DNA of 64,000 nt, from the NCBI RefSeq assembly GCF_000376565.1, contig NZ_BARG01000049.1, positions 1 to 64,000 on the forward strand, written 5' to 3'. The notes below the pieces were generated by a model, which saw only the letters and a program-made list of their open reading frames with translations, was not told where the DNA came from and did not search any database. The number at the start of each line of letters is the position of its first letter. Positions within the stretch are counted from its first letter, which is position 1. The position numbers and the translations under genes are program-made. The stretch is from Streptomyces hokutonensis (GTDB taxonomy: Bacteria; Actinomycetota; Actinomycetes; Streptomycetales; Streptomycetaceae). Positions 1-8,271 of the stretch are shown here, one piece after another.

Positions 1-117
1 GACTTCCAGCTCGACGAACTCGTGCACCGGATCATCGGCCGCATCACCCGCCTGATCCGCACGGAACTCCGTCTGGACCGCGAACGGATCGGCAAGCTCC
101 GCGACCCCCGCCACTGA
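1..117 (+). CDS. C-terminal fragment of an unidentified CIS-operon protein
   Basis: The window opens inside an open frame that runs 38 residues to a TGA and ends LRDPRH. The fragment is helical and basic and contains IIGRITRLIRTELRLDRERI. I do not recognise the family. It lies 74 bp before the tail-tube gene on the same strand, so it is probably part of the same contractile-injection-system operon, where small structural or chaperone proteins accompany the tube gene. The upstream part (sheath, ATPase, possible effectors) is outside the window. Confidence 0.5.
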   Translation, partial: DFQLDELVHRIIGRITRLIRTELRLDRERIGKLRDPRH

Positions 118-191
118 CCGCCACGGCAACGCACCCCACCGCATCACCCCACAGCGTCACCGCCCCGCAACGACAGAAAGGCCCACCCCCG

Positions 192-614
192 ATGTCCCGC
201 CTCGACCCGGGCTCCACCATCTGGTTCACCCTCAGCATCGACGGCGAGAGCCTCGGCTACTTCAACGGGTGCGAAGGGCTGTCGTCGCAGGTGGAGATCG
301 AGCACCGGCAGGAGGGCGGCAACAACGGCTTCGTATGGCAACTCCCCACCCGCGTCACCTTCTCCACCATCCGGCTGACCCGCCCGCTCACCCCTGACAC
401 CTCCAAGGTCGCCAAGTGGATCTCCTCCGTGCAGACCGGCATCAGGCGCCCCACCGGACAGATCGCGGCGCTGCGCGCGGACGGGTCGGAAGTCGCGCAC
501 TGGGGGCTGATCGACGTGCTGCCGGTGAGCTGGCAGGGGCCCTCCCTCGACCCGGCCGGACCCGCCGTCGCCACCGAGGTGCTGGAGATCGCCCACCACG
601 GGTTCACGGACTAG
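192..614 (+). CDS. CIS inner tube protein (T4 gp19-like)
   Basis: The 140-aa product has the size and layout of the phage T4 gp19 / Afp1-type tube family. It begins DPGSTIWFTLSIDGESLGYFNGCEGL, has the typical EIEHRQEGGNNGFVWQLP segment and ends in a beta-rich region. Tube subunits stack as hexamers inside the contractile sheath and form the channel that is propelled through the target membrane. GAAAGG at about 176-181 precedes the ATG. It heads the run of tail and baseplate genes visible here. It might be the initiator-tube paralogue next to the baseplate rather than the major tube subunit, because LysM and VgrG genes follow directly. Confidence 0.88.
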   Translation: MSRLDPGSTIWFTLSIDGESLGYFNGCEGLSSQVEIEHRQEGGNNGFVWQLPTRVTFSTIRLTRPLTPDTSKVAKWISSVQTGIRRPTGQIAALRADGSEVAHWGLIDVLPVSWQGPSLDPAGPAVATEVLEIAHHGFTD

Positions 615-634
615 GCGCGGGCGGGAGACACACC

Positions 635-1354
635 ATGGCCACCAGCAAAGGCGCCGGCAAGAGTCTCGTGCGCGCCAGTCTCGCCATTCACGAGCCGCCC
701 GTCGGCGGCAGCACCACCCCGGGCGGACTCATCAAGACCTTCTCCTTCGACTTCAACCCGGCGCAGCTCTCGCTCACCCGCCGCGCCCAGTGGAAGACGA
801 CCCCCGCACAGATCGAACGGGACGGCTCACTGCCGGAGTTCATGGGTTCGGAGCCACGCGAGATGAGCGTCGAGATCTTCCTCGACTCCTCCGACGAGCC
901 CTCCAGCAACTCCGTGCTGAAGAAGGTCGAGTCGCTGCTCGCCTGTTGCGATGTGACCACCAAGTCCATTGCCGCGAAACAGCCTTCACCGCCCTGGGTG
1001 GTGTTCCAGTGGGGGTCCTTCTCCACCGCGCGCTTCACCGCCTACGTCTCCTCCGTCGAGGCCGCCTACTCGCTCTTCGGGACGACCGGCGTGCCCATCC
1101 GAGCCACCTGCCGACTGCAGTTGCACGAGATCCCGAGCAACACCAAGGGCCAGAACCCGACTTCGGGCGCGCTCACCGCCCGTCGCGTGCACCGGGTCGT
1201 AGCGGGCGACTCGTTGCAGTCGCTGGCCTGGCGGGAGTACGGCGACTCCGCCGCCTGGCGGGCGATCGCCGAGGCCAACGGGATCGACGACCCGACACGG
1301 CTCGCGAACGGTGTCGAACTCGTCCTGCCCGCCGCCGAGGAGGTGCGTGCCTGA
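635..1354 (+). CDS. LysM-domain CIS baseplate/tube adaptor protein (Afp7-like)
   Basis: The product is 239 aa. The N-terminal two thirds is a beta-rich tail domain with the FDFNPAQLSLTRRAQW signature seen in the Afp7/Pvc7 family. The C-terminus (about residues 185-237) is a LysM repeat (VHRVVAGDSLQSLAWREYGDSAAWRAIAEANGIDDP...). In extracellular and cytoplasmic CIS this protein sits at the tube-baseplate junction and connects tube to spike. The open frame extends upstream to 416, but the ATG at 635 follows the tube gene by 20 bp and gives the family-like N-terminus. Its TGA overlaps the VgrG ATG by one base (TGATG), which indicates translational coupling. Confidence 0.85.
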   Translation: MATSKGAGKSLVRASLAIHEPPVGGSTTPGGLIKTFSFDFNPAQLSLTRRAQWKTTPAQIERDGSLPEFMGSEPREMSVEIFLDSSDEPSSNSVLKKVESLLACCDVTTKSIAAKQPSPPWVVFQWGSFSTARFTAYVSSVEAAYSLFGTTGVPIRATCRLQLHEIPSNTKGQNPTSGALTARRVHRVVAGDSLQSLAWREYGDSAAWRAIAEANGIDDPTRLANGVELVLPAAEEVRA

Positions 1355-3261
1355 TGGTGAAGTCCGCGTTCTCGAACGTCGTCGAGGTGAAGATCGGCGG
1401 GGCCAAACTACCCTCCGAGTACGCCCGTTGCCTCGTCGACAGCTACGTCGACCAGGGCGTCGGCGTCCCGGCGGCATTCCGGCTCACCTTCCGGGACCCG
1501 TACCGGCTGATCCTCGGGAAGCTGGGCATCACCTTCGGGACGAAGGTCGTCATCGCACCCGTGGCCGACGGACAGGGCGCCTCCGATCCGCTGCTCACCG
1601 GTGAAGTCACGGGACTTGAGGCCGACTACGACGGCACCGGCACCTTCACCGTCGTGCGCGGCTACGACTTCGGGCACCGGCTGCTGCGCCAGCGCCGCGT
1701 CGCCGCCTACCGCAACCAGAGCGCCTCCGACATCGCCCGCAAACTCGCCGCCCAGGACGGCGTGCCGATCGGGCGGATCACTTCCACGCGCACGGTCTAC
1801 GAGTTCATCTCCCAGTCCAACGTGACCGATTGGGACTTTCTCGCCCGGCTCGCGGACGAGAACGAGATGGTCATGTCGGTCGACGCCGACGGCAAGTTCC
1901 AGTTCGTGGCGCCCAAGCCGTCGTCCGGTGCGCCGTCGCCCGACACCGACGGCGACAAGAGCCCGTTCGTGCTCCAGGCCGGGCACGACATCCTGCGGCT
2001 GCGGGCCGCCGTGACCGCCGCCGATCAGGTCGGCAGCGTGGAGGCGCGCGGGTGGGACGTCACCACCAAGAAGAAACTCACCGCCACTTCGCCCGGCACC
2101 TCCAACCCGGGCATCGGCATCGGCACCACCCCGGGCGCGGCGGCCGGCAAGTTCAAGACGGCCAAGCTGGTCGAGACGGGCACGCCCTACGACAAGCAGA
2201 CCGAGGTCAAGTTCGCCGCCGACGCCCTCGCCGACGACGTGACTTCTTCCTTCGCCGAGCTGGAGGTCGTCGCCCGCGGAAATCCCAAACTGCGCCCGGG
2301 AGTTCCGGTCGCGCTCGCGGACGTGGGGACGCCCTTCGAGGGCAAGTACACGGTCACCTCCGTACGGCATGTCTTCGGCGACGGCAAGCACTACGAGACC
2401 TGGGTGACGGTCAGCGGACGGCAGTGGCGCTCGCTGTACGGGCTCGCCTCGGGCGGCTCGGAGACCGCGCCCCGGCTGCCCGGTGTCGCCAACGCCCTTG
2501 TCACGGACGTCAATGACCCGCTGAAGCAAGGGCGGGTGCGGCTCCAGTTCCCGTGGCTGGACGACACCTATGTCAGCGACTGGACGCGGACCGTGCAGCT
2601 GGGCGGGCTCGGTGGCGGCGGGGTGTTCCCCATGGACGTCAACGACGAGGTGCTGGTCGCCTTCGACCGAGGGGCACTTGACCATCCGTTCGTGATCGGC
2701 GGGCTCTACAACGGCAAGGACAAGCCGACCGTGGTGAGCGATGTGCCGTTGCACGACGCCGTACGGAAGAAGGCGAGCCGGCACACGCTCTCCGACCGGG
2801 ACGGCAACCGGCTGGACCTGCTCAGCCAGAAGACCGGCGGCCGTAAGCAGGGGGTCCGACTGACCTCCGGGGACAAGCAGTTGACGATCAACCTCGACCG
2901 CACGAACACCGAGATCGTCGTCGACAGCAAGGGCGACGTCACCATCAAGGGCAGCCACTCGGTGTCGGTCGAGGCCGGTCGTGATCTCACCCTCAGCGCC
3001 CGGCGCAGTCTCACCATCAAGAGCGGCGGGCCGCTGACCATGGAGGGGCGGGGGCTGATCAACATCAAGTCGACCACCGGAGCCATCACGTTGGACGCGA
3101 TGGGCGCCCTCAACATGAAGGCGATCGGCAACGCGATGCTCACCGCGGGCGCGAGCGTCCAGATCAACTCCATTGCCAACGTGGGCATTCGGGCCGTCAC
3201 CGTGCCGATCATGGGCGTGGTCACCCTCAACGGCCTGGTGCCGATGGTGATTCCGGCATGA
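1354..3261 (+). CDS. VgrG-like spike protein
   Basis: The 635-aa product combines a gp27-like N-terminal half (beta-barrels, residues 1 to about 370) with a gp5-like OB fold around residues 380-470 (ALVTDVNDPLKQGRVRLQFPWL, then VLVAFDRGALDHPFVIGGLYNG). A C-terminal beta-helix-like repeat follows (TIKGSHSVSVEAGRDLTLSARRSLTIKSGGPLTM...). This is the trimeric central spike of the contractile apparatus, equivalent to Afp8/Pvc8. It ends in a short hydrophobic tail (VTLNGLVPMVIPA) with no extra toxin domain. The ATG at 1354 overlaps the LysM stop. A longer in-frame extension back to 790 is out of keeping with the family. Confidence 0.9.
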   Translation: MVKSAFSNVVEVKIGGAKLPSEYARCLVDSYVDQGVGVPAAFRLTFRDPYRLILGKLGITFGTKVVIAPVADGQGASDPLLTGEVTGLEADYDGTGTFTVVRGYDFGHRLLRQRRVAAYRNQSASDIARKLAAQDGVPIGRITSTRTVYEFISQSNVTDWDFLARLADENEMVMSVDADGKFQFVAPKPSSGAPSPDTDGDKSPFVLQAGHDILRLRAAVTAADQVGSVEARGWDVTTKKKLTATSPGTSNPGIGIGTTPGAAAGKFKTAKLVETGTPYDKQTEVKFAADALADDVTSSFAELEVVARGNPKLRPGVPVALADVGTPFEGKYTVTSVRHVFGDGKHYETWVTVSGRQWRSLYGLASGGSETAPRLPGVANALVTDVNDPLKQGRVRLQFPWLDDTYVSDWTRTVQLGGLGGGGVFPMDVNDEVLVAFDRGALDHPFVIGGLYNGKDKPTVVSDVPLHDAVRKKASRHTLSDRDGNRLDLLSQKTGGRKQGVRLTSGDKQLTINLDRTNTEIVVDSKGDVTIKGSHSVSVEAGRDLTLSARRSLTIKSGGPLTMEGRGLINIKSTTGAITLDAMGALNMKAIGNAMLTAGASVQINSIANVGIRAVTVPIMGVVTLNGLVPMVIPA

Positions 3262-3299
3262 GCGGCCCAACGGGCAAGGAACAGGCGGGTGTTGGCTGA
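3258..3299 (+). other. 13-codon mini-ORF coupling vgrG to the gp25 gene
   Basis: An ATG overlaps the vgrG stop (ATGA at 3258-3261). It opens a frame of 13 codons (MSGPTGKEQAGVG) whose TGA at 3297-3299 overlaps the next gene's ATG at 3299. Both junctions are the overlap types seen between genuine genes in this operon. No family is recognisable. It may be a translated coupling cistron that keeps ribosomes loaded up to the gp25 start, or a chance frame. Confidence 0.25.
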
Positions 3300-3745
3300 T
3301 GGCCGAACAATTCGTGGGCTCTGGCTGGTCGTTCCCGCTGCGCATCGGGCCGACCGGCGGTATCGCGCTGGTCAGCGGGGAGCGCGAGGTCGAGGAGGCG
3401 ATCCGGCTCGTGCTGTCCACGGCACCGGGCGAGCGCCCGATGCGGCCCGACTTCGGCTGCGCGATCCACGACCTGGTCTTCGCGCCGGTCAACGAGCAGA
3501 CCGCGGGCCGTATCCAGCACGAGGTGCACGTCAGCCTCGACCGCTGGGAGCCGCGCATCGAGGTCGAGGACGTCGAGGTCACCGCGGGCACCGAGCAGAG
3601 CGTGCTCTACATCGACGTCCGCTACTCGATCCGCGGTACCAACAACCCGCGCAGCCTCGTCTTCCCCTTCTACGTCATCCCGTCCCACGACGAGCCGGAC
3701 GACACCCCCACTGCGCCCGGCACGGCTGCTGAAAGCGACTACTGA
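3299..3745 (+). CDS. gp25-like baseplate wedge protein
   Basis: The 148-aa product belongs to the GPW/gp25 family (Afp9-like). It has GIALVSGEREVEEAIRLVLSTAPGERPMRPDFGCAIHDLVFAPVNEQT, which contains the conserved gp25 core, followed by the RWEPRIEVEDVEV segment. Gp25 binds the sheath at the wedge and triggers contraction. The start ATG overlaps the preceding mini-ORF stop. The reading frame in an alternative phase (3289-3732) is a shadow. The PAAR-tip gene that often sits between gp25 and baseplate-J genes in other CIS clusters is absent here; the next gene begins 3 bp downstream. Confidence 0.9.
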   Translation: MAEQFVGSGWSFPLRIGPTGGIALVSGEREVEEAIRLVLSTAPGERPMRPDFGCAIHDLVFAPVNEQTAGRIQHEVHVSLDRWEPRIEVEDVEVTAGTEQSVLYIDVRYSIRGTNNPRSLVFPFYVIPSHDEPDDTPTAPGTAAESDY

Positions 3746-3748
3746 CCG

Positions 3749-5707
3749 ATGGCTCTGCCCTCCCCGAACCTCGACGACCGGCGCTTCCAGCAGTTCGTCG
3801 ACGACGCCAAGCGCTACATCCAGCAGCGCGCCCCGGAGTGGACCGACCACAATGTCTCCGACCCCGGCGTCACCCTCGTCGAGACGGTCGCGCACATGGC
3901 CGACCAGATCGTCTACCGCCTCAACCGGGTGCCGGACAAGAACCACTTGGCCTTCCTCGACCTGGTCGGCATCACGCTCTTCCCGCCGTCGGCGGCCCGC
4001 ACCGACGTCACGTTCTGGCTGTCGGCCCCCCAGGAGGAACCGGTACAGGTGCCGCTGGGCACCGAGGTGGCGACGATGCGCACCGAGGGCGAGGAGGCGG
4101 TCGTCTTCGCCACCGAGCGCGAACTCGCCGTCGTACCCACCGCGTTGCGGCATCTCGTCGTGCAGCACCGGGGCAAGCAGGTCGTCGACCGGACCCACGA
4201 CCTGGCCGAGGGCAACCATGTGATGTGCTTCGCCGAGTCGCCCGACCCCGGCGACTCGATGCTGTTCGGGCTGACCGCCGCCGTCCCGCACTGCGCCCTC
4301 GCTCTCGAACTGGACAGCCGCGTGGACGGAGTCGGCGTCGACCCGCGCCAACCGCCCCTCGTGTGGGAGGCCTGGACCGCCGACGGCTGGCATGCCTGCG
4401 AGGTGGACCGCGACGGCACGGGCGGCCTCAACCGCCCCGGCGCGGTGGTCCTGCACATCCCCGGCGGCCACACCCTGTCCCGCAACGGCGGCCAGGAAGC
4501 CGGCTGGCTGCGCTGCCGTGTCACCGAACCCCACCCCGACCAGCCCTTCTACACCACCTCGCCGACCGTCCGCTCCGCCGAGGCCTTCACCATCGGCGGC
4601 ACCACCACCGTCGTCCACGCCGACACGGTCCACGACGAGGCACTCGGCGAGTCCACCGGCCTGCCGGGGCAGCGGCTGCGGCTCGCGCACACACCGGTCG
4701 TCGGCGACAACCCGCCGCTCCTCCTCCAGACCGCCGAGCAGGAGGGCTGGACGGACTGGCAGGTCGTCCCGCACTTCGCCGCCTCCGGCCCGTACGACCG
4801 CCACATCACCCTCGACGCGGCCACCGGCGAACTCGCCTTCGGCCCCGCCGTCCGCGAACCCGACGGCACTCTGCGCCAGTACGGCATGGTCGCCCCCAAG
4901 GGCTCGGTGATCCGCGCCCGCCGCTACCGCACCGGCGGCGGCCGGTCCGGCAACGTGGCACGCGGCGCCGTACAGATCCTGCGCAGCTCCATCCCGTATG
5001 TCTCCGAGGTCGTCAACCGCGAGGCGGCGCGCGGGGGAGTGGACGGTGAGACCGTCCAGGAGGCCAAGACCCGCGCCCCGATCACACTGCGCGCCCAGGA
5101 ACGGGCGGTCACCCTCCGGGACTACGAGGAGCTGTCCCGCCGGGCCGCCCCCGAGACCGCCCGCATCACCTGCCTGGAGGGCGACGAGGGCGAGCACGGG
5201 GCCTATGCCGTACGGGTGTTGGTGGTCCCGCAGGCCGTCCCCGACCCCGGCGGACGACTCCGCTTCGAGCAACTCGTGCCCGGCGACGCCCTGTTGGAGC
5301 GCATCACCCGGCATCTCGACGAACGGCGGCTGATCGGGACCCGGTTGGCGGTCGGGCCGCCCTTCTACCAGGGCGTCACCGTGGTCGCCACGGTCCACGC
5401 CTTCCGGGGCGTCGACACCGACCGGGTGCGCCGTCAGGCCCACGACGCCCTCTACCGCCACCTCGACCCGCTCACCGGCGGATCGGACGGAAAGGGCTGG
5501 CCGTTCGGGCGCCCCGTGCAGTCCGGCGAGGTGTTCGCGGTGCTCCAACGCGTGCCCGGCGTCGAGCTGGTCGACGAGGTCGTCCTGCACCCCGCCGACC
5601 CGCTCACCGGCAAGCGCGGCGACCCCACGGACCGCATCGACCTGGAGCGGCCGTCCCTGGTGTTCTCCTTCGACCACCGCGTCCGCGTGATCGGAGACGG
5701 CGCGTGA
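3749..5707 (+). CDS. baseplate J-like wedge protein (gp6-like)
   Basis: The 652-aa product is the large baseplate assembly protein of the CIS, of the Afp11 / baseplate-J type. The N-terminus carries FQQFVDDAKRYIQQRAPEWTDHNVSDPGVTLVETVAHMADQIVYRLNRVPDKNHLAFLDLVGI, a hallmark of this family. The central and C-terminal parts include RRYRTGGGRSGNVARGAVQILRSS and APITLRAQERAVTLRDYEELSRRA. It would form the wedge ring around the spike together with gp25. It begins 3 bp after the gp25 gene stop, so the two are translated from one message. Confidence 0.88.
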   Translation: MALPSPNLDDRRFQQFVDDAKRYIQQRAPEWTDHNVSDPGVTLVETVAHMADQIVYRLNRVPDKNHLAFLDLVGITLFPPSAARTDVTFWLSAPQEEPVQVPLGTEVATMRTEGEEAVVFATERELAVVPTALRHLVVQHRGKQVVDRTHDLAEGNHVMCFAESPDPGDSMLFGLTAAVPHCALALELDSRVDGVGVDPRQPPLVWEAWTADGWHACEVDRDGTGGLNRPGAVVLHIPGGHTLSRNGGQEAGWLRCRVTEPHPDQPFYTTSPTVRSAEAFTIGGTTTVVHADTVHDEALGESTGLPGQRLRLAHTPVVGDNPPLLLQTAEQEGWTDWQVVPHFAASGPYDRHITLDAATGELAFGPAVREPDGTLRQYGMVAPKGSVIRARRYRTGGGRSGNVARGAVQILRSSIPYVSEVVNREAARGGVDGETVQEAKTRAPITLRAQERAVTLRDYEELSRRAAPETARITCLEGDEGEHGAYAVRVLVVPQAVPDPGGRLRFEQLVPGDALLERITRHLDERRLIGTRLAVGPPFYQGVTVVATVHAFRGVDTDRVRRQAHDALYRHLDPLTGGSDGKGWPFGRPVQSGEVFAVLQRVPGVELVDEVVLHPADPLTGKRGDPTDRIDLERPSLVFSFDHRVRVIGDGA

Positions 5708-5742
5708 GTATGACCAACTCCCTGTCAGGAGGCCCGCGTTGA
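5704..5742 (+). other. 12-codon mini-ORF between baseplate J and tail protein I
   Basis: A GTG overlaps the baseplate-J stop (GTGA at 5704-5707). It opens a 12-codon frame (MSMTNSLSGGPR) whose TGA at 5740-5742 overlaps the TTG start of the next gene. The AGGAGG ribosome-binding site of the downstream gene lies inside this mini-ORF at 5727-5732. The arrangement mirrors the one at 3258-3299. Translation is unproven. Confidence 0.25.
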
Positions 5743-6305
5743 GGGGATCAGTGGACGGCCTCGGCTCCTCCGCGCCGATCGGCGCGATGCTGCCCGCCGT
5801 GTTCGCCGACGACGACCTCGCCCAGCGCTTCGTCGCAGGGCTCGACGAGGTCGTAGCGCCGATCCTGAGTGTGCTGGACTGCCTGGACACGTACTTCCGG
5901 CCGTCGCTCGCACCGCTCGACTTCGTTCAGTGGCTGGGCAGTTGGGTCGGCGCGGAGACCGACGGCAGCGAACCGGAGGCGCGGCTGCGGGCCGCCGTGG
6001 CCGCCGCCACGTACCTGCACCGCATCCGCGGCACCCGGCGCGGCCTGGCCGAAGCCGTCCGGCTCGCCTTCGGGGTCGAACCCGAGATCACCGAGAGCGG
6101 CGCCGCCGACTGGAGTGCCCGGCCGCTCGGCCCGGTGCCCGGCGAACGCAGCCCCCGGCTGCACGTCCACCTGCGTCTGCCCGCGCCCACCACCCTGGAC
6201 AGCCACCGCCTCGACGCCCTCGTGGCGGCGGCCCGCCCCGCCCATGTGCCGTACACGGTCCAGGTCACCACCACCGTGCCCGCCGAAAGGAACCCCGAGA
6301 GATGA
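5739..6305 (+). CDS. phage tail protein I-like baseplate protein
   Basis: The 188-aa product matches the P2 protein I-type phage-tail family found at this position in CIS clusters. The signature part is APIGAMLPAVFADDDLAQRFVAGLDEVVAPILSVLDCLDTYFRPSLAPLDFVQWLGSWVG, followed by LRAAVAAATYLHRIRGTRRGLAEAVRLAFGVEPEI. It completes the baseplate wedge with gp25 and baseplate J. A TTG start at 5739 is supported by a perfect AGGAGG six bases upstream. The GTG at 5751 is a weaker alternative. Its TGA overlaps the next ATG (ATGA). Confidence 0.85.
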   Translation: MRGSVDGLGSSAPIGAMLPAVFADDDLAQRFVAGLDEVVAPILSVLDCLDTYFRPSLAPLDFVQWLGSWVGAETDGSEPEARLRAAVAAATYLHRIRGTRRGLAEAVRLAFGVEPEITESGAADWSARPLGPVPGERSPRLHVHLRLPAPTTLDSHRLDALVAAARPAHVPYTVQVTTTVPAERNPER

Positions 6306-7636
6306 CGACCACCCAGAGCTGCGCCGAATGCGGAACCCGCGCGGAACCGGGCCAGTCGTTCTGCGACGCCTGCGGGGCCGTCCTGAGCTGGACGGACCGC
6401 GCGGGCGCCCGCGCCGGTGCGGCGGCCGAACGCGGTGCGGTCAACAGGGTTCCGGGACAGCGGGGTTCGGCCGAGGACGACCCGGCGGCCCGACTCGACG
6501 CACTGTCCCTGCGGCTAGATGCGATGGCCGCCGAGTCGTACGACTCCGCCGGCACGGGCAGCCTGCCGGAACCCGAGAACGACGACGCGTCCCACCCCGC
6601 GACCCGCCTGGACGCGGACCCGGCGGCCGCCGCGGCCCCGCCGCAGACGCCGTACCCGCACCCCTCCTCGACCCTTGCGCCCCACCTTCCCCACGACGGG
6701 ACCGTTCCAACTCAGCCGGTGCCCGCCACCCCGCCGGAGTCAGAGGCCGAGCGAGCCCGGCGTCTCCTCGTCCCGGTCGACGACCCCGAGCCCCGGCAGG
6801 CTCTCTCCGTGGCGCCGGTGCTGCCCGGCCGCCCGGTGGCCGCGCGTCCGCAGTCCGTGTGGGCGCCCGGTGTCGAACCGGGCGCGGTCGGCGGGGTGCC
6901 CTGCCCCTGGTGTGCGACGGCGAACCGGCCGGACCGGCACTACTGCGCGCGGTGCGCGATGCCCATGGCCGGCGACGAGCAGGTCCCCGGCCGGCTGCCC
7001 TGGTGGCGGCGGCTGCTCACCTTCCGCAGCGGTGAGATCCCGTGGGCGGGGGACCGGCCGCGGCTGCGCCGCACCTTCGACCGGGTGCTGACCTGGATCG
7101 GTGCCGCGATCGTGCTCACCCTGCTGATCGTGCTGGCCGTCAACATCCCGCGCGGGGTCCAGGCGGCGAAGGACCACTTCGCCAAGCGCGCCCCCGTCTC
7201 TCCGGACCGTGTCACCGCTTCCCGCTCCTTCCCGGGCCACAAGCCGGAGTTGGCCTTCGACAAGCTGAACAACACCTGGTGGGGGCCGGGTCTGTCGCAG
7301 TCCGGCGAGGGGCAGTGGCTGGAGGCCAAGTTCGACGAGCCGACCCGACTGCTGGACGTGCTGATCACCCCGGGCGTCTCCACCCGCGCCGACCAGCTCA
7401 ACCAGTCGGCGCTCCCGCACCGTATCGAGGCGAGGATCACCACGGCCGACGGAAAGACGAGCACCCGCGAACTCAGTCTCGACCAGGGAGCCGGAGCCCA
7501 GCGCCGGGCCTTCCGGGTCGGTGACGTCACCTCGGTGCGCTTCACCCTCGAGTCCGCCTACGGAACCTCGGGAAGCAAGCAAGTGGCCATCGCCGAGATC
7601 GAGTTCTTCGGCCCGTCGAACTCGGGCGGCTCCTGA
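6302..7636 (+). CDS. CIS-associated bitopic membrane protein with two zinc ribbons
   Basis: The 444-aa product starts with a CxxC...CxxC zinc ribbon (residues 6-25, CAECGTRAEPGQSFCDACGA). A long Pro/Ala/Asp-rich linker follows, then a second ribbon at about 200-220 (CPWCATANRPDRHYCARCAM) and one hydrophobic helix at about 263-285 (TWIGAAIVLTLLIVLAVNIP). The C-terminal beta domain of about 155 residues resembles discoidin/NADase-type glycan-binding modules (RSFPGHKPELAFDKLNNTWWGPG). Predicted topology is ribbons in the cytoplasm and the beta domain outside. Its place at the end of the CIS operon fits a membrane anchor or docking protein for the cytoplasmic injection systems of Streptomyces; a protein called CisA with similar topology has been described, from memory. 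The gene ends 15 bp before the convergent cupin gene. Confidence 0.75.
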   Translation: MTTTQSCAECGTRAEPGQSFCDACGAVLSWTDRAGARAGAAAERGAVNRVPGQRGSAEDDPAARLDALSLRLDAMAAESYDSAGTGSLPEPENDDASHPATRLDADPAAAAAPPQTPYPHPSSTLAPHLPHDGTVPTQPVPATPPESEAERARRLLVPVDDPEPRQALSVAPVLPGRPVAARPQSVWAPGVEPGAVGGVPCPWCATANRPDRHYCARCAMPMAGDEQVPGRLPWWRRLLTFRSGEIPWAGDRPRLRRTFDRVLTWIGAAIVLTLLIVLAVNIPRGVQAAKDHFAKRAPVSPDRVTASRSFPGHKPELAFDKLNNTWWGPGLSQSGEGQWLEAKFDEPTRLLDVLITPGVSTRADQLNQSALPHRIEARITTADGKTSTRELSLDQGAGAQRRAFRVGDVTSVRFTLESAYGTSGSKQVAIAEIEFFGPSNSGGS

Positions 7637-7651
7637 CGTACGGCGGCCGGC

Positions 7652-8110
7652 TCAGGCGTAGTCGGTCGCGGGGACCGTGGCGTAGTGGCTCATCATCTCG
7701 ATGGTCGACTCGGTGTTGAACTCCCGGCCGCCGGCGATCATGTCCCGCAGGTCCCGGAAGTACTGCACGAACAGGTCGGGCGTGAAGGTGTTGATCATCA
7801 CCGCGGGTTCGTCGCCGGGGTTGGCGAAGGTGTGCGGGGCGCCGGGCGGGATCATCGCGAGGGTACCGGCCGGGGCCACGTGGACGGTCTCGCCGACGAT
7901 GAAGTGCACGGTGCCGGAGACGACGTAGAAACCCTCGTCGTGCTCGCCGTGGCGGTGCTGCGGCGGGCCCTGGGTGCCCGGGGCGAGGGTGATCTCGCCG
8001 ATGCCCAGGCGGTGGCCGGTGGTGCTGCCGTCCTCCAGGATGCGCATCGTGACCGGTCCAAGACGGATTCTCTCGCCGTCGTCCGGACCGACCACGGAAA
8101 CCTCGTTCAT
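7652..8110 (-). CDS. cupin-domain protein
   Basis: The 152-aa product is a single-cupin protein. The metal-binding motif PPQHRHGEHDEGFYVVSG carries HxHxxxxxxE-type ligands, and the second motif contains IPPGAPHTFANPGDEP. Such proteins are small dioxygenases, isomerases or ligand-binding proteins; the substrate cannot be told from sequence. The ATG at 8110 has an AAGGGAG ribosome-binding site. The frame extends to 8185, but that would place the start inside the operator palindrome. It is divergent from a TetR regulator, which probably controls it. Confidence 0.75.
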   Translation of the reverse strand: MNEVSVVGPDDGERIRLGPVTMRILEDGSTTGHRLGIGEITLAPGTQGPPQHRHGEHDEGFYVVSGTVHFIVGETVHVAPAGTLAMIPPGAPHTFANPGDEPAVMINTFTPDLFVQYFRDLRDMIAGGREFNTESTIEMMSHYATVPATDYA

Positions 8111-8174
8111 CTCGAACTCCCTTGTGTTCGGCGTGCGTTGTGCGCCCTCAGGAGAGTAGGACAGCAAGCTGGCA

Positions 8175-8211
8175 ACTCTCGTCATGCAAGTAGACTCTCA
8201 TGACGAGAGTC
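8175..8211 (+). promoter_or_regulatory. palindromic operator between cupin and TetR genes
   Basis: A 19-bp palindrome, GACTCTC-N5-GAGAGTC, lies at 8193-8211. A further half-site at 8175-8186 forms a second, 12-of-12 inverted repeat (ACTCTCGTCATG / CATGACGAGAGT) with the right arm. Three half-sites between divergent cupin and TetR genes is the usual arrangement for an autoregulated TetR repressor. The site lies 61 bp upstream of the tetR ATG and 65-101 bp upstream of the cupin ATG. Confidence 0.75.
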
Positions 8212-8271
8212 GGTCGTGATAAAGTGCGGAAGGGACGGCAGCGACGAGCGAGACGGGGATGTGACGAACCG

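Noticed and set aside
3227..5890. 887-codon open frame on the minus strand opposite the CIS baseplate genes
   Set aside because: It is antisense to strongly family-matching gp25 and baseplate-J genes. Its translation is low-complexity Gly/Val/Asp/Arg and arises from high GC at third positions.
8200..8271. Upstream ATG for the TetR gene at 8200
   Set aside because: It falls inside the palindromic operator and adds a non-family N-terminal extension; ATG 8272 gives the normal TetR arm.
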